In this document: positions 1 through 7,295 of the stretch, one piece after another
Layout: the number at the start of each line of letters is the position of its first letter
Position numbering within the stretch: the first letter of the stretch is position 1
Assembly (NCBI GenBank): GCA_047459075.1
Contig: VSCH01000013.1
Span: forward strand, 1-64,000
DNA length: 64,000 bases
Direction of reading: 5' to 3'
Source: ZC4RG19 sp017577565
Lineage (GTDB): Bacteria > Actinomycetota > Acidimicrobiia > Acidimicrobiales > VFJN01
The notes under the pieces: generated by a model
The model's input: the letters and a program-made list of their open reading frames with translations, nothing else
Database searches by the model: none
What the model was told of the DNA's origin: nothing
Program-made: the position numbers and the translations under genes

Positions 1-27
1 GCACGGGTTCGAATCCCGTTGGGGGTG
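1..27 (+). tRNA. 3' end of a tRNA gene (truncated by window edge)
   Basis: A T-arm is visible at 3-19, with stem ACGGG/CCCGT closing a TTCGAAT loop. It is followed by a seven-base acceptor strand (20-26, TGGGGGT) and a discriminator G at 27. CCA is not encoded (CCG follows). The anticodon lies upstream of the window, so the amino acid cannot be named. The tRNA 3' end is next to an unrecognised gene pair, a typical place for integrated DNA. Confidence 0.8.
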
Positions 28-32
28 CCGGG

Positions 33-58
33 AGGCCCAGGTCAGCGACCTGGGCCTT
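33..58 (+). terminator. Hairpin terminator after the tRNA
   Basis: A perfect 11-bp inverted repeat (33-43 with 47-57) encloses the loop AGC and is followed by only a short T run. It probably ends the tRNA transcript. The symmetry means it could also serve the gene converging from the minus strand. Confidence 0.7.
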
Positions 59-96
59 GTCGCGTCCAGGGGCATGCGACGTCACCGGCCTGTCGC

Positions 97-786
97 TCAG
101 GGTGGAGCGACCGTGTACCCCTGCAGCCTCAGCTGAGCCGCCGCTGCTTCCGGGTGGCGGCGCACAGCAGCCCGCACCTGGTGCGTCTCCCAACCGCTCC
201 GGCTACGGCGGAGCACCTCTTGCCAGCCTGGCTTCGGCTCCGGGATCAGGTGCTCCTGCGCGAGGAACTCGATGAAGTCCTCGAGGGTGGGCCGAAAGCG
301 ATGGCCGCCGACCGGGAGGTGGAGCTTGTGGAGAGGGCGGAGCGGCTGACCGGCTCGTGCGAACGCGTAGGCCAGCCCTGCCGACTCGCCGTGAACCTGC
401 ACGTGGGCCCGCTGCTTGCTGGTCTTCGAACGGTCGTACTCCACGCGGATCGGGCAGAAGCCGGTCGCGCGGCTGACGCACAGCCCGAACACCGAGGTCT
501 CGACCTGCAGGTGGTCGCCCTCTCCGTCCAGGCCGACCCTGAAGCGGATCTTCAGTCCGAGGGGAGCGGCCTCGCGCTCGGCTTCGCTCGCAGCAGTGGA
601 CAACGGGACCCAGCCCACCTCGTCGATCGTGTCGGGGTCCGTCCTGCTCGGCGCGACGATCGCGTGTCCCGTGTCGTCCAGGATGAACACGGTCAGGTGC
701 GCTCCGGTCGTGACCGTGGCGTTCAGGACGTGGGTGAGCGTGGCGGCGAACTCCTCCGCCTGCCCTCGAAGGCGCTCCCGGGTCAC
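97..786 (-). CDS. Hypothetical protein, second gene of an unrecognised pair
   Basis: This 229-residue protein is not recognised. It is soluble, with no signal peptide or membrane segment. The first half looks alpha/beta (for example LTVFILDDTGHAIVAP near residue 31). The second half contains a conserved-looking block, PVGGHRFRPTLEDFIEFL, followed by a basic C-terminus. The GTG start at 786 overlaps the stop of the 65-codon gene before it (GTGA), so the two are translationally coupled. Codon use looks slightly less GC-biased than in neighbouring genes, and the pair sits against a tRNA 3' end, so horizontal acquisition is plausible. Small gene followed by larger gene resembles toxin-antitoxin or defence modules, but no catalytic motif supports a specific function. 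Confidence 0.7.
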   Translation of the reverse strand: MTRERLRGQAEEFAATLTHVLNATVTTGAHLTVFILDDTGHAIVAPSRTDPDTIDEVGWVPLSTAASEAEREAAPLGLKIRFRVGLDGEGDHLQVETSVFGLCVSRATGFCPIRVEYDRSKTSKQRAHVQVHGESAGLAYAFARAGQPLRPLHKLHLPVGGHRFRPTLEDFIEFLAQEHLIPEPKPGWQEVLRRSRSGWETHQVRAAVRRHPEAAAAQLRLQGYTVAPP

Positions 787-980
787 CGCTCGTCGAGGAC
801 CGGGCCGAGCATCAACCAGAGGTCGCGCAGGCGATCGTCGTCGAGCTCGTCCGCACGGCCGAGAGCGACGAACCGCTCGCGAGAGACCCCCGCCTTGGCG
901 AGCTCCTCGTCGATCAGCGCGAGGACGACCGAGGTCGGCACATCGACCACATCGACCGCCGCCCGTCCGCCTCGCGCCAT
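783..980 (-). CDS. Small acidic hypothetical protein, first gene of the pair
   Basis: This 65-residue protein has an ATG start at 980 with an AGGGGG ribosome binding site about 8 nt upstream. It is rich in Asp, Glu and Leu and predicted mostly helical, with a stretch DVPTSVVLALIDEELAKAG and an acidic C-terminus. Its stop overlaps the GTG of the next gene by GTGA. Size, charge and coupling resemble an antitoxin or small chaperone for the 229-residue partner. That is inference only, because no RHH, AbrB or Phd-type motif is visible. Confidence 0.65.
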   Translation of the reverse strand: MARGGRAAVDVVDVPTSVVLALIDEELAKAGVSRERFVALGRADELDDDRLRDLWLMLGPVLDER

Positions 981-1019
981 CGGTGCACCCCCTGTGAAGC
1001 GCTGCGTCTCAGCCCGACC

Positions 1020-1193
1020 CTACGGGCTCACTGTGACAGTGACCGTGGTGCAGCGTCCACGACGTTGCCGCGTCCGCCTGCGTCCGGCGCGACGCGCCGT
1101 GGTCAGCGGGTCGTAGGCGACGATCGACAGGAGGAGCAGCAGGGCGAGCACCGTGCCGATCGCGTCGCTGGCGTCGGGTTCCGGCTGCTCCAC
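1020..1193 (-). CDS. Possible small single-pass membrane protein
   Basis: A 57-codon frame starts at GTG (1193) and is closed upstream by an in-frame TGA. Residues 11-28 form a hydrophobic helix (AIGTVLALLLLLSIVAYD), followed by a strongly basic region, so the C-terminus should be cytoplasmic. It lies 57 bp downstream of the nuclease-fold gene on the same strand. No good ribosome binding site is visible. It may be a genuine small membrane protein or the remnant of a longer one. Confidence 0.35.
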   Translation of the reverse strand: MEQPEPDASDAIGTVLALLLLLSIVAYDPLTTARRAGRRRTRQRRGRCTTVTVTVSP

Positions 1194-1250
1194 CGCCGGT
1201 GATCGTCACGAGCCCGCGGATGGTGGAGGTGCCGTGGCCGCCCCGGCGGA

Positions 1251-2270
1251 TCACTCGTTGATCGCCTCCGCGCACTCCACGGCCGCGTCCCAGAGCTCGT
1301 CGAGGTCGCGGTCGGCGAGCCGCACGCTGCGGGGCGGGCCCTCGTGGTCCTGGTCGAGCGAACGCGCCAGGCGGGCGAACCCGGCGTGGTTGGCGACCTG
1401 CGGGTAGCGGGTCCAGTTGCCGAAGGCGACGAGGTCGCCGGCGCCGTTGACCCACAGCTGGAACGGGGCGTAGCGCAGGCCGTGGAGGTGGAAGTAGATG
1501 CCGCCGCGCGGCTTGGCGCCGAACCACAGCGTCTCGTGCGGGCCCCGGACCTCCAGCCGTTCGAGGCGCCCGCGCAGCTCCTCGGCGAGCGCCCGGTCCT
1601 CGTCCCGCCGGAGCGCGGCGAGGAACGACTCCCACGTCCACCGTTCGGCGCTCCGCTCCGACCGGCGGACCTTGGCCGCCGCGATCTCGCCCCCGTACGT
1701 CGACGGCACCAGGATCTCGACGTCGCCGTGGCGGGCGTAGGCCAGCTCCAGCGCGGTCACCCCGACGTCGTCGCGGGTGACCCGGTTGAGGTACTCGACC
1801 AGCCGCCGGACCTCGCCGTCGATGCGGTCGACGGTGAGGCACAGGTCGATGCGGGCCTCGGCCACGTTGCGCCGGAGCCGGTCGAGTGCCTCGGGCTCGA
1901 GCTCCTCCCGGAGGTCGGGGCCGCCGCGGCCGTGCCACGCCGCGACGAAGGCGTCCGGGCCGTCCTCCCAGACGGCGGCCGCGTAGTCGATCACCTGGCC
2001 GATGACCATCCGGCGCCGCTCGCGGCTGGACGCCAGCTTGCACTCGACGACGGTGATCGAGCCGTCCCGTCCGACGATGGACACGTCGATCGGCCCGGCG
2101 GCGGTCGGCAGCTCCACGACCGCGAGGGCGTCCCGATCGACGCCCGGCACCCGGTGCGGATCCCCGGCGATCAGCTGCTGCAGGTGGGCCTCGTTCTCGT
2201 ACGCCGCCACCTCGGGCTCCGACCAGTCGCCGCCGTCCCGGCGGACCAGGACACCGCCCCGGTCGCTCAC
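1251..2270 (-). CDS. PD-(D/E)XK nuclease-superfamily protein, DUF91/NucS-like fold
   Basis: A 339-residue protein. The GTG at 2270 was chosen because GGGAGG lies 8 nt upstream and the sequence before it is low complexity. Residues about 55-85 carry a nuclease-superfamily core: PIDVSIVGRDGSITVVECKLA gives the D...ExK arrangement, followed by a helix ending in VIGQVIDYAAAV. This pattern appears in DNA-binding restriction-like nucleases and DUF4268-type proteins. The C-terminal half resembles the DUF4268 region (ETLWFGAKPRGGIYFHLHG, FGNWTR). Neighbours do not indicate a pathway. A DNA repair or defence role is possible; substrate unknown. Confidence 0.75.
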   Translation of the reverse strand: MSDRGGVLVRRDGGDWSEPEVAAYENEAHLQQLIAGDPHRVPGVDRDALAVVELPTAAGPIDVSIVGRDGSITVVECKLASSRERRRMVIGQVIDYAAAVWEDGPDAFVAAWHGRGGPDLREELEPEALDRLRRNVAEARIDLCLTVDRIDGEVRRLVEYLNRVTRDDVGVTALELAYARHGDVEILVPSTYGGEIAAAKVRRSERSAERWTWESFLAALRRDEDRALAEELRGRLERLEVRGPHETLWFGAKPRGGIYFHLHGLRYAPFQLWVNGAGDLVAFGNWTRYPQVANHAGFARLARSLDQDHEGPPRSVRLADRDLDELWDAAVECAEAINE

Positions 2271-2430
2271 CGCCGCCTCCCGCGCGCCCCGTCGCCGCGA
2301 TCCGAACCCGCCCGCGCGTCGTCCACCCCGTCCTCCCGGTCCCTCGGGCGCCCTTGGCGCCGTTCCCGTCCGTCCGGCAGCCGAAGGGTACGCCGGCGGC
2401 GTGACCGCCGGGGGCACCGGCCCGGACGGC

Positions 2431-2459
2431 TTGCCGGGCGGCGCACGGCGGCCTAGCGT
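2431..2459 (+). promoter_or_regulatory. Promoter for a leaderless mRNA
   Basis: TTGCCG (2431-2436) and TAGCGT (2454-2459) are separated by 17 bp and end 9 nt before the ATG at 2469. No ribosome binding site is present, so transcription should begin at or near the start codon. Confidence 0.5.
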
Positions 2460-2460
2460 C

Positions 2461-2486
2461 AGCGCTTAATGGCTGACATTAGCGCT
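2461..2486. promoter_or_regulatory. Dyad overlapping the start codon of the metallo-hydrolase gene
   Basis: AGCGCTTAAT (2461-2470) faces ATTAGCGCT (2478-2486), with GGCTGAC between. The dyad covers the predicted transcription start and the ATG at 2469, where a bound regulator would block transcription. The palindromic AGCGCT arms make some symmetry expected by chance. Confidence 0.35.
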
Positions 2487-3707
2487 GCCCGCACCGGGCG
2501 CCGGCTGTTCGGCGAGCCGCGGGTCGAGGAGGCCGGGCCGGGCGTCCACGTGGCCCGCGCCTTCGACCTCGGCAACGTGATCAAGATCGCCACCCGGGAA
2601 GGGCCGGTGATCGTCGACACCGCCAGCGCCCGGGCCTCGGCGGCGGCCGCCCGGGACGCGCTGGCCGAGGCCAGCCCGGGGGAGCCCCGCTACGTCGTCT
2701 ACACCCACTGCCACAACGACCACACCTCGGGCGCCGTGGCGCTGGTCGCCGACGCCACGGCCGAGGTCGTCGCCCACGCCGCCCTGCCGGCGCTGACCGA
2801 GCGCGACCACGGCTGCCTGGGCGCCTGGACGGCCCGGCACCGGGCCCACCAGCGGGGGCGCCCATCCGAGGACCCGTTCCCGGACCGCGGCTACGTCCCG
2901 CCGACGACGACCTTCGAGCGGGAGCTGGACATCGAGGTGGGCGGCCTCACCCTCCACCTCGAGCACACCGAGGGCGAGACCCGGGACCACCTGCTCGTCT
3001 GGGTGCCGGAGACCCGGGTCCTGCTGCCGGGCGACCTCGTCTACCCGGCGTTCCCCAACCTGTCGACCCCCGCGGTCGGGCCCCGGCCGATCCCCGGGTG
3101 GATCCGCTCGATCGAGCGCTTCCTCGAGCTGGGCGCCGAGCACCTCGTCCCCAGCCACGGGCCGCCGGTGTCGGGGGCCGAGGCGGTCACCGAGGTGCTG
3201 ACCACCTACCGGGACGCCATCCAGCACGTGTGGGACGCCGCCCTCCGGGCCATCGACGAGGGCGTCGAGGTCAACGAGGCCGCCCGGTCGATCCGCCTGC
3301 CCGAGCGCCTGCGCGCCCACCCCTGGCTGCGGGAGGTCTACGGGACCGTCAACTGGGGCGTCCGCGCCGTCTACGACCTGGTCACCGGCTGGTACGACCT
3401 GTCGCCGGCCAGCCTCGACCCCCACCCCCGGGCTCGGCGGGACGCCGCCATCGTCGAGGTCGCCTCGGCCGACCGGCTGGTCGAGCGGGCGACGGCGGCC
3501 CTGGAGGACGACGACCCGCAGCTCGCCCTCGAGCTGGCCGACGTCGTGCTGCGCACCGACCCCCACCACGTCGGCGCCAACCGGGTCACCGCGGACGCCT
3601 GCCGGCGGCTGCGCGACCGGAGCACGAGCATCAACCAGCGCGGCTTCTACCACTCGGGCCTGGTGCGGGCCCGGGAGCGGCTGGCCGCCGCCGGGGCCGC
3701 GCCGTGA
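2469..3707 (+). CDS. MBL-fold hydrolase with alkyl-sulfatase dimerisation domain
   Basis: A 412-residue protein of the metallo-beta-lactamase superfamily. The di-metal motif HxHxDH is present as His80, His82, Asp84 and His85, with later His and Asp ligands in LEHTEGETRDH and LPGDLVYPAF. Residues about 280-405 match the alkyl-sulfatase dimerisation region (VNWGVRAVYDLVTGWYDLSP), followed by a helical tail. The family hydrolyses alkyl sulfates or similar esters; the true substrate here is unknown. No signal peptide is visible, so it should be cytoplasmic. The gene stands alone, is divergent from the nuclease-fold gene and has a leaderless-type promoter. Confidence 0.85.
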   Translation: MADISAARTGRRLFGEPRVEEAGPGVHVARAFDLGNVIKIATREGPVIVDTASARASAAAARDALAEASPGEPRYVVYTHCHNDHTSGAVALVADATAEVVAHAALPALTERDHGCLGAWTARHRAHQRGRPSEDPFPDRGYVPPTTTFERELDIEVGGLTLHLEHTEGETRDHLLVWVPETRVLLPGDLVYPAFPNLSTPAVGPRPIPGWIRSIERFLELGAEHLVPSHGPPVSGAEAVTEVLTTYRDAIQHVWDAALRAIDEGVEVNEAARSIRLPERLRAHPWLREVYGTVNWGVRAVYDLVTGWYDLSPASLDPHPRARRDAAIVEVASADRLVERATAALEDDDPQLALELADVVLRTDPHHVGANRVTADACRRLRDRSTSINQRGFYHSGLVRARERLAAAGAAP

Positions 3708-3737
3708 CGCCGGCGCGACCCCGGCGCTGCTGCGGCG

Positions 3738-4151
3738 TCAGCGGTCGTCCGGCCCGGGCGCCACGACCATCCACGGCGTGCCGAAGCGGTCGACGCACAT
3801 GCCGAAGGCGTCGGAGAAGAACGTCTGCTGCAGCTCCTGCGTGACCTGGCCGCCGTCGGCCAGGGCGTCGAACACCCGCCGGGCGTCGTCGGCGTCGGCG
3901 GCGTCGTAGCTGACCATGATCCGCTGGTCGGGCCCGTACCCCGAGTGCTCCGGGTCGTCGGACGCCATGAGCAGGTCGTCGCCGTGGGCCAGCGCCGCGT
4001 GGACGACCAGGTCGGCCTGGCCGGGGGGCGGCTCCCCGCCGGGGACGTCGGCCCCGGTCATGATCGTGAGATCGCCGCCGAAGATCTCCTCGTAGCGGGT
4101 GAACGCCTCGCGGCAGTCGCCGGCGAAGAAGAGGTAGGGACGGTAGGCCAT
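3738..4151 (-). CDS. VOC family (PhnB/glyoxalase-like) protein
   Basis: A 137-residue single-domain vicinal-oxygen-chelate protein. The start ATG at 4151 has GGAGGA 7 nt upstream; extending further adds only low-complexity residues. The N-terminus (PYLFFAGDCREAFTRYEEIFGG), the central ADLVVHAALAHGDDLLMASD and the C-terminal DAFGMCVDRFGTPWMV are typical of PhnB-like 3-demethylubiquinone-type folds. These are often annotated as glyoxalase or bleomycin-resistance relatives, but reaction and substrate cannot be inferred. It converges with the metallo-hydrolase gene. Confidence 0.85.
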   Translation of the reverse strand: MAYRPYLFFAGDCREAFTRYEEIFGGDLTIMTGADVPGGEPPPGQADLVVHAALAHGDDLLMASDDPEHSGYGPDQRIMVSYDAADADDARRVFDALADGGQVTQELQQTFFSDAFGMCVDRFGTPWMVVAPGPDDR

Positions 4152-4170
4152 GGCGTCCTCCGGTGGTCGG

Positions 4171-4193
4171 GGCGCGCGCCGGCAGCGCGCGCC
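4171..4193. promoter_or_regulatory. Perfect hairpin in the VOC/exporter divergent region
   Basis: GGCGCGCGC (4171-4179) and GCGCGCGCC (4185-4193) form a 9-bp stem with a 5-nt loop, 20 bp upstream of the VOC start. It could be an operator or a 5' UTR hairpin. Such repeats arise easily in GC-rich DNA. Confidence 0.25.
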
Positions 4194-4355
4194 TGACCGG
4201 GTGCTACCCCCGGCGGGGCGGCCTACGCCGGCAGTCTGCGGCCGGGCCGTCTCGACGTCGCCCCGGACCCCACGCGGCGTGAGCCTCCGGCCCACGGGGA
4301 AGAAGGGGACCGGCCCGGCTGTTCGACCGGGGTGAGGCGACGAGCGGAGGACGCC

Positions 4356-5984
4356 ATGGCTGCACGGCCCGGTCCCGGGCGGTCACCGGACGGCACGGGG
4401 ACGGGTGGGCCGGCCGGGCTGGCCTTCGCCTCGCCGCAGGGCCGGTGGACGCTGCTCGCCACCGTCCTCGGCTCCGGCATCGCCTTCCTCGACTCCACGG
4501 TCGTCACCGTGGCCCTGCCCCGCATCGGCGCCGACCTCGACGCCGGGGTCAGCGGCCTGCAGTGGGTGCTCAACGGCTACCTGGCCTCGCTCTCCGCGCT
4601 CATCCTGCTGGGCGGGTCCCTCGGCGACCGCCTGGGCCGGCGGCGGGTGTTCGTCGCCGGTGTCCTCGTGTTCACGGTCGCCTCGGTGGCGTGCGCCCTC
4701 GCCCCCACGATCCCGGTCCTGGTCGTGGGCCGGGCCGCGCAGGGCGTCGGCGGCGCGCTGCTGACGCCGGGCAGCCTGGCCATCCTCGAGGCGAGCTTCC
4801 GCCCCGACGACCGGGCCCGGGCCATCGGCGCCTGGTCGGGCCTCACCGGCATCGCCGCCGCCGTCGGGCCCTTCCTGGGCGGGTGGCTGGTCGACGCCGC
4901 GTCGTGGCGGTGGATCTTCCTCATCAACGTGCCCGTCGCCGCCGTCGTCGTCGCCGTGGCGGTGCGGCACGTGCCCGAGACGCTCGACCGCGGCGCGGCG
5001 GGGCGGCTCGACGTGGCGGGCGCCCTGGTGGCGGCGGCCGCCCTGGGGGCGCTGAGCTGGGGGATGATCGCCGCGGGTGACCGGGGGTGGGGGGCGCCGG
5101 CGGTGCTGGGGTCGCTGGCCGTCGGCGCCGGCGGCCTGGCCGCCTTCGCCGTTGTCGAGGCCCGCAGCCGCTGGCCGATGATGCCCCTCGGCATCTTCCG
5201 GGTGCGCCAGTTCACCGCCGCCAACCTCGTCACGCTGGCCGTCTACGCCGCGCTGGGCGGGGTCTTCTTCCTGCTCGTCGTCCACCTCCAGGAGGCGCTG
5301 GGCTACTCGGCGCTCGAGGCCGGGGCCGCGTCGCTGCCCATCACCGTGCTCATGCTGGCGCTGTCGTCCCGGTCGGGCGCGCTCGCCCACCGCATCGGGC
5401 CCCGGCTGCAGATGAGCGCCGGGCCGATCGTGCTGGCCGCGGGCGTGCTGCTGCTCGCCCGGGTCGAGCCCGGAGACGGCTACGCGACGGCGGTGCTGCC
5501 GGCGGTCGTCGTCGTCGGCCTCGGCCTGGCGGCCACGGTGGCGCCGCTCACCGCCACGGCGCTCGGCGCGCTGGAGGACCGGCACGCCGGGCTGGCGTCC
5601 GGGGTCAACACGACGGTGGCGCGGGCGGCGCAGCTGGTCGCCGTCGCCGCCCTCCCGGCCCTGGCCGGCCTCGGCGGCGACGCCTACACCGACGCCGGGG
5701 CGGTGGCCGAGGGGTTCCGGCGGGCGATGCTCATCACCGCCGGGCTGGCGTTCGCCGGCGGGGTCGTCGGGGCGCTGCTGGTCCGCAACCCGGAGCGGGC
5801 GCCGGTGCCCGCCCCCGACGAGGCGCCGCCGGGACCGGTCGCCGTGACCCACGCGGAGGACACGTTCTGCGGCATCGACGGGACGCCGCTGCGGGCGTGC
5901 CCCCACGGCGGCGGGGAGGAGGCGCCGGTCGGGCGCGCGGCGGTCGGGCCCGGGCCCCCGGGCCGGGGGCGACGCCCGGCCTAG
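4356..5984 (+). CDS. MFS exporter, DHA2 (EmrB/QacA) family
   Basis: A 542-residue transporter. The ATG at 4356 follows GGAGGACGCC. The region after residue 25 shows the 14-helix DHA2 pattern: a first helix with LDSTVVTVALPRIG, the loop GGSLGDRLGRRRVF (motif A), and motif C-like GIAAAVGPFLGGWL, typical of drug/H+ antiporters. It probably exports hydrophobic drugs or metabolites using the proton gradient. The C-terminal tail (from about residue 480) is unusual: after a proline-rich linker it holds FCGIDGTPLRACPHGGG, a Cys-x7-Cys-x-His cluster outside the membrane core. Its stop TAG is part of the promoter of the next gene. Confidence 0.9.
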   Translation: MAARPGPGRSPDGTGTGGPAGLAFASPQGRWTLLATVLGSGIAFLDSTVVTVALPRIGADLDAGVSGLQWVLNGYLASLSALILLGGSLGDRLGRRRVFVAGVLVFTVASVACALAPTIPVLVVGRAAQGVGGALLTPGSLAILEASFRPDDRARAIGAWSGLTGIAAAVGPFLGGWLVDAASWRWIFLINVPVAAVVVAVAVRHVPETLDRGAAGRLDVAGALVAAAALGALSWGMIAAGDRGWGAPAVLGSLAVGAGGLAAFAVVEARSRWPMMPLGIFRVRQFTAANLVTLAVYAALGGVFFLLVVHLQEALGYSALEAGAASLPITVLMLALSSRSGALAHRIGPRLQMSAGPIVLAAGVLLLARVEPGDGYATAVLPAVVVVGLGLAATVAPLTATALGALEDRHAGLASGVNTTVARAAQLVAVAALPALAGLGGDAYTDAGAVAEGFRRAMLITAGLAFAGGVVGALLVRNPERAPVPAPDEAPPGPVAVTHAEDTFCGIDGTPLRACPHGGGEEAPVGRAAVGPGPPGRGRRPA

Positions 5985-5987
5985 GAT
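5982..5987 (+). promoter_or_regulatory. -10 element of enoyl-CoA hydratase gene
   Basis: TAGGAT lies 8 nt before the ATG at 5996, and its first three bases are the stop codon of the exporter gene. No ribosome binding site is present, suggesting a leaderless transcript. Confidence 0.4.
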
Positions 5988-5995
5988 GCGGCGCC

Positions 5996-6838
5996 ATGAC
6001 CGGGGAGGACACCGGGGCGCGCGATCTGCTCGTCGAGCGCCCCCGAGCCGACGTCGCGGTCCTGACGCTGCACCGGCCCGAGAAGCTCAACGCCCTCAGC
6101 TTCCGGCTCGTCGACGAGCTGCACGACGCGCTCGACGAGCTGCAGCACGACACGACCTGCCGGGTCGTCGTGCTGACCGGCGCCGGCCGGGGCTTCTGCT
6201 CCGGCCTCGACCTGGCCGACAGCGCGACCGGCGCCTCCACGGCCGCCGGCACGACCGGGCCCCGCGCCGGGCTGCTGTCCCAGGCCCGCATCGCCGAGCT
6301 GCCGCAGAAGCTCCGCCGGCTCCCGCAGCCCGTCATCGCCGCCGTCAACGGCCCGGCCTACGGCGGCGGGTTCGCCCTCGCCCTGGCCTGCGACATCCGG
6401 CTCGCCGCCCCCGAGGCCCGCTTCTGCACCCAGTTCATCAAGGTCGGCATCGGCGGCTGCGACATCGGCATCAGCTACACGCTGCCCAGGCTGATCGGGG
6501 CCTCCCGGGCCTTCGAGCTGATGCTGACCGCCCGGGCCGTCGACGCCGAGGAGGCCGAGCGCATCGGCCTGGTGAGCGAGGTCGTGCCGGCCGGGTCGCT
6601 GCTCGACCGGGCCCTCGAGCTGGCCGCCACGATCTGCGGCTACACGCCCTTCGGGGTGGCGATGACCAAGGAGGTGATGTGGTCGAACCTCGACGCGCCG
6701 AGCCTCGAGGCGGCCATCCACCTCGAGAACCGCACGCAGATCCTCGCCACCACCGGGGGCGAGATGGCCGAGGCCGCCCGGGCCTTCCTCGAGAAGCGGC
6801 CGCCGAGCTGGGCGACGACGGACCCGCCGGCCCCCTGA
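5996..6838 (+). CDS. Enoyl-CoA hydratase/isomerase (crotonase) family
   Basis: A 280-residue crotonase-fold enzyme. Diagnostic pieces are HRPEKLNALS near the N-terminus, the oxyanion-hole block VVVLTGAGRGFCSGLDL and the second oxyanion segment PVIAAVNGPAYGGGFALALACD. FIKVGIGGCDIGISYTLPR covers the catalytic-residue region; the classical second Glu is replaced by Asp in GGCDIG. The family hydrates or isomerises 2-enoyl-CoA thioesters in beta-oxidation. It is followed after 55 bp by an OB-fold/thiolase pair, so it may serve a related acyl-CoA pathway, perhaps sterol side chains. Confidence 0.9.
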   Translation: MTGEDTGARDLLVERPRADVAVLTLHRPEKLNALSFRLVDELHDALDELQHDTTCRVVVLTGAGRGFCSGLDLADSATGASTAAGTTGPRAGLLSQARIAELPQKLRRLPQPVIAAVNGPAYGGGFALALACDIRLAAPEARFCTQFIKVGIGGCDIGISYTLPRLIGASRAFELMLTARAVDAEEAERIGLVSEVVPAGSLLDRALELAATICGYTPFGVAMTKEVMWSNLDAPSLEAAIHLENRTQILATTGGEMAEAARAFLEKRPPSWATTDPPAP

Positions 6839-6881
6839 CCGCGGGTGGCGGCCCGATCCGGGCCGTGTGTGACCGCCGCCA

Positions 6882-6887
6882 TAGGAT
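6882..6887 (+). promoter_or_regulatory. -10 element of the OB-fold/thiolase operon
   Basis: TAGGAT lies 6 nt before the ATG at 6894. There is no ribosome binding site between them. Confidence 0.4.
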
Positions 6888-6893
6888 GCCGTC

Positions 6894-7295
6894 ATGGCAC
6901 AGGTTCCGCTGGTGGACTACCTGGTGCTGGGGGACGACCCGCACCTGGTGGCGAAGGCCTGCACCTCGTGCGGCGCCCGGTTCTTCGACCGACGCAACGC
7001 CTGCGCGGCGTGCGGCAGCGACGCCGGGTTCGACGAGGTCCCCGTGGCGCGGGAGGGGGTGCTCCGCTCGTTCACGATCGTGTCGATGGCGGCGCCGGGC
7101 ATCCCGGTGCCGTTCGTGGCCGGCGTCGTCGACTGCGACGGCACCTCGGTGCGGGCGAACATCGTCAACGTCGAGCCCACGCCCGAGCACGTCAGGCTGG
7201 GCATGAAGGTCCGGCTGACGACCTTCCCGATCGGCACCGACTCGGCCGGCACCGAGGCGGTCGGCTTCGGCTTCGAGCCCATGGAGGAGGGGTGA
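6894..7295 (+). CDS. Zn-ribbon OB-fold (DUF35) protein, ChsH2-C/thiolase partner
   Basis: A 133-residue protein with an N-terminal rubredoxin-like zinc ribbon (CTSCGARFF and CAACGS, four Cys) followed by an OB fold (VLRSFTIVSMA, VPFVAGVVDCDG, and GMKVRL near the end). DUF35 proteins bind acyl-CoA-handling thiolases and SCP2-type aldolases; ChsH2 with Ltp2 in mycobacterial cholesterol degradation is the known example. The stop overlaps the ATG of the thiolase gene (TGATG), so the two are translated together and very likely form a complex. The MaoC-type hydratase domain found in ChsH2 is not fused here. Confidence 0.9.
   Translation: MAQVPLVDYLVLGDDPHLVAKACTSCGARFFDRRNACAACGSDAGFDEVPVAREGVLRSFTIVSMAAPGIPVPFVAGVVDCDGTSVRANIVNVEPTPEHVRLGMKVRLTTFPIGTDSAGTEAVGFGFEPMEEG

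Noticed and set aside
4383..5906. Long minus-strand reading frame of about 507 codons
   Set aside because: It is antisense to the exporter and has a Pro/Arg/Gly/Asp-heavy composition typical of GC-rich shadow frames.
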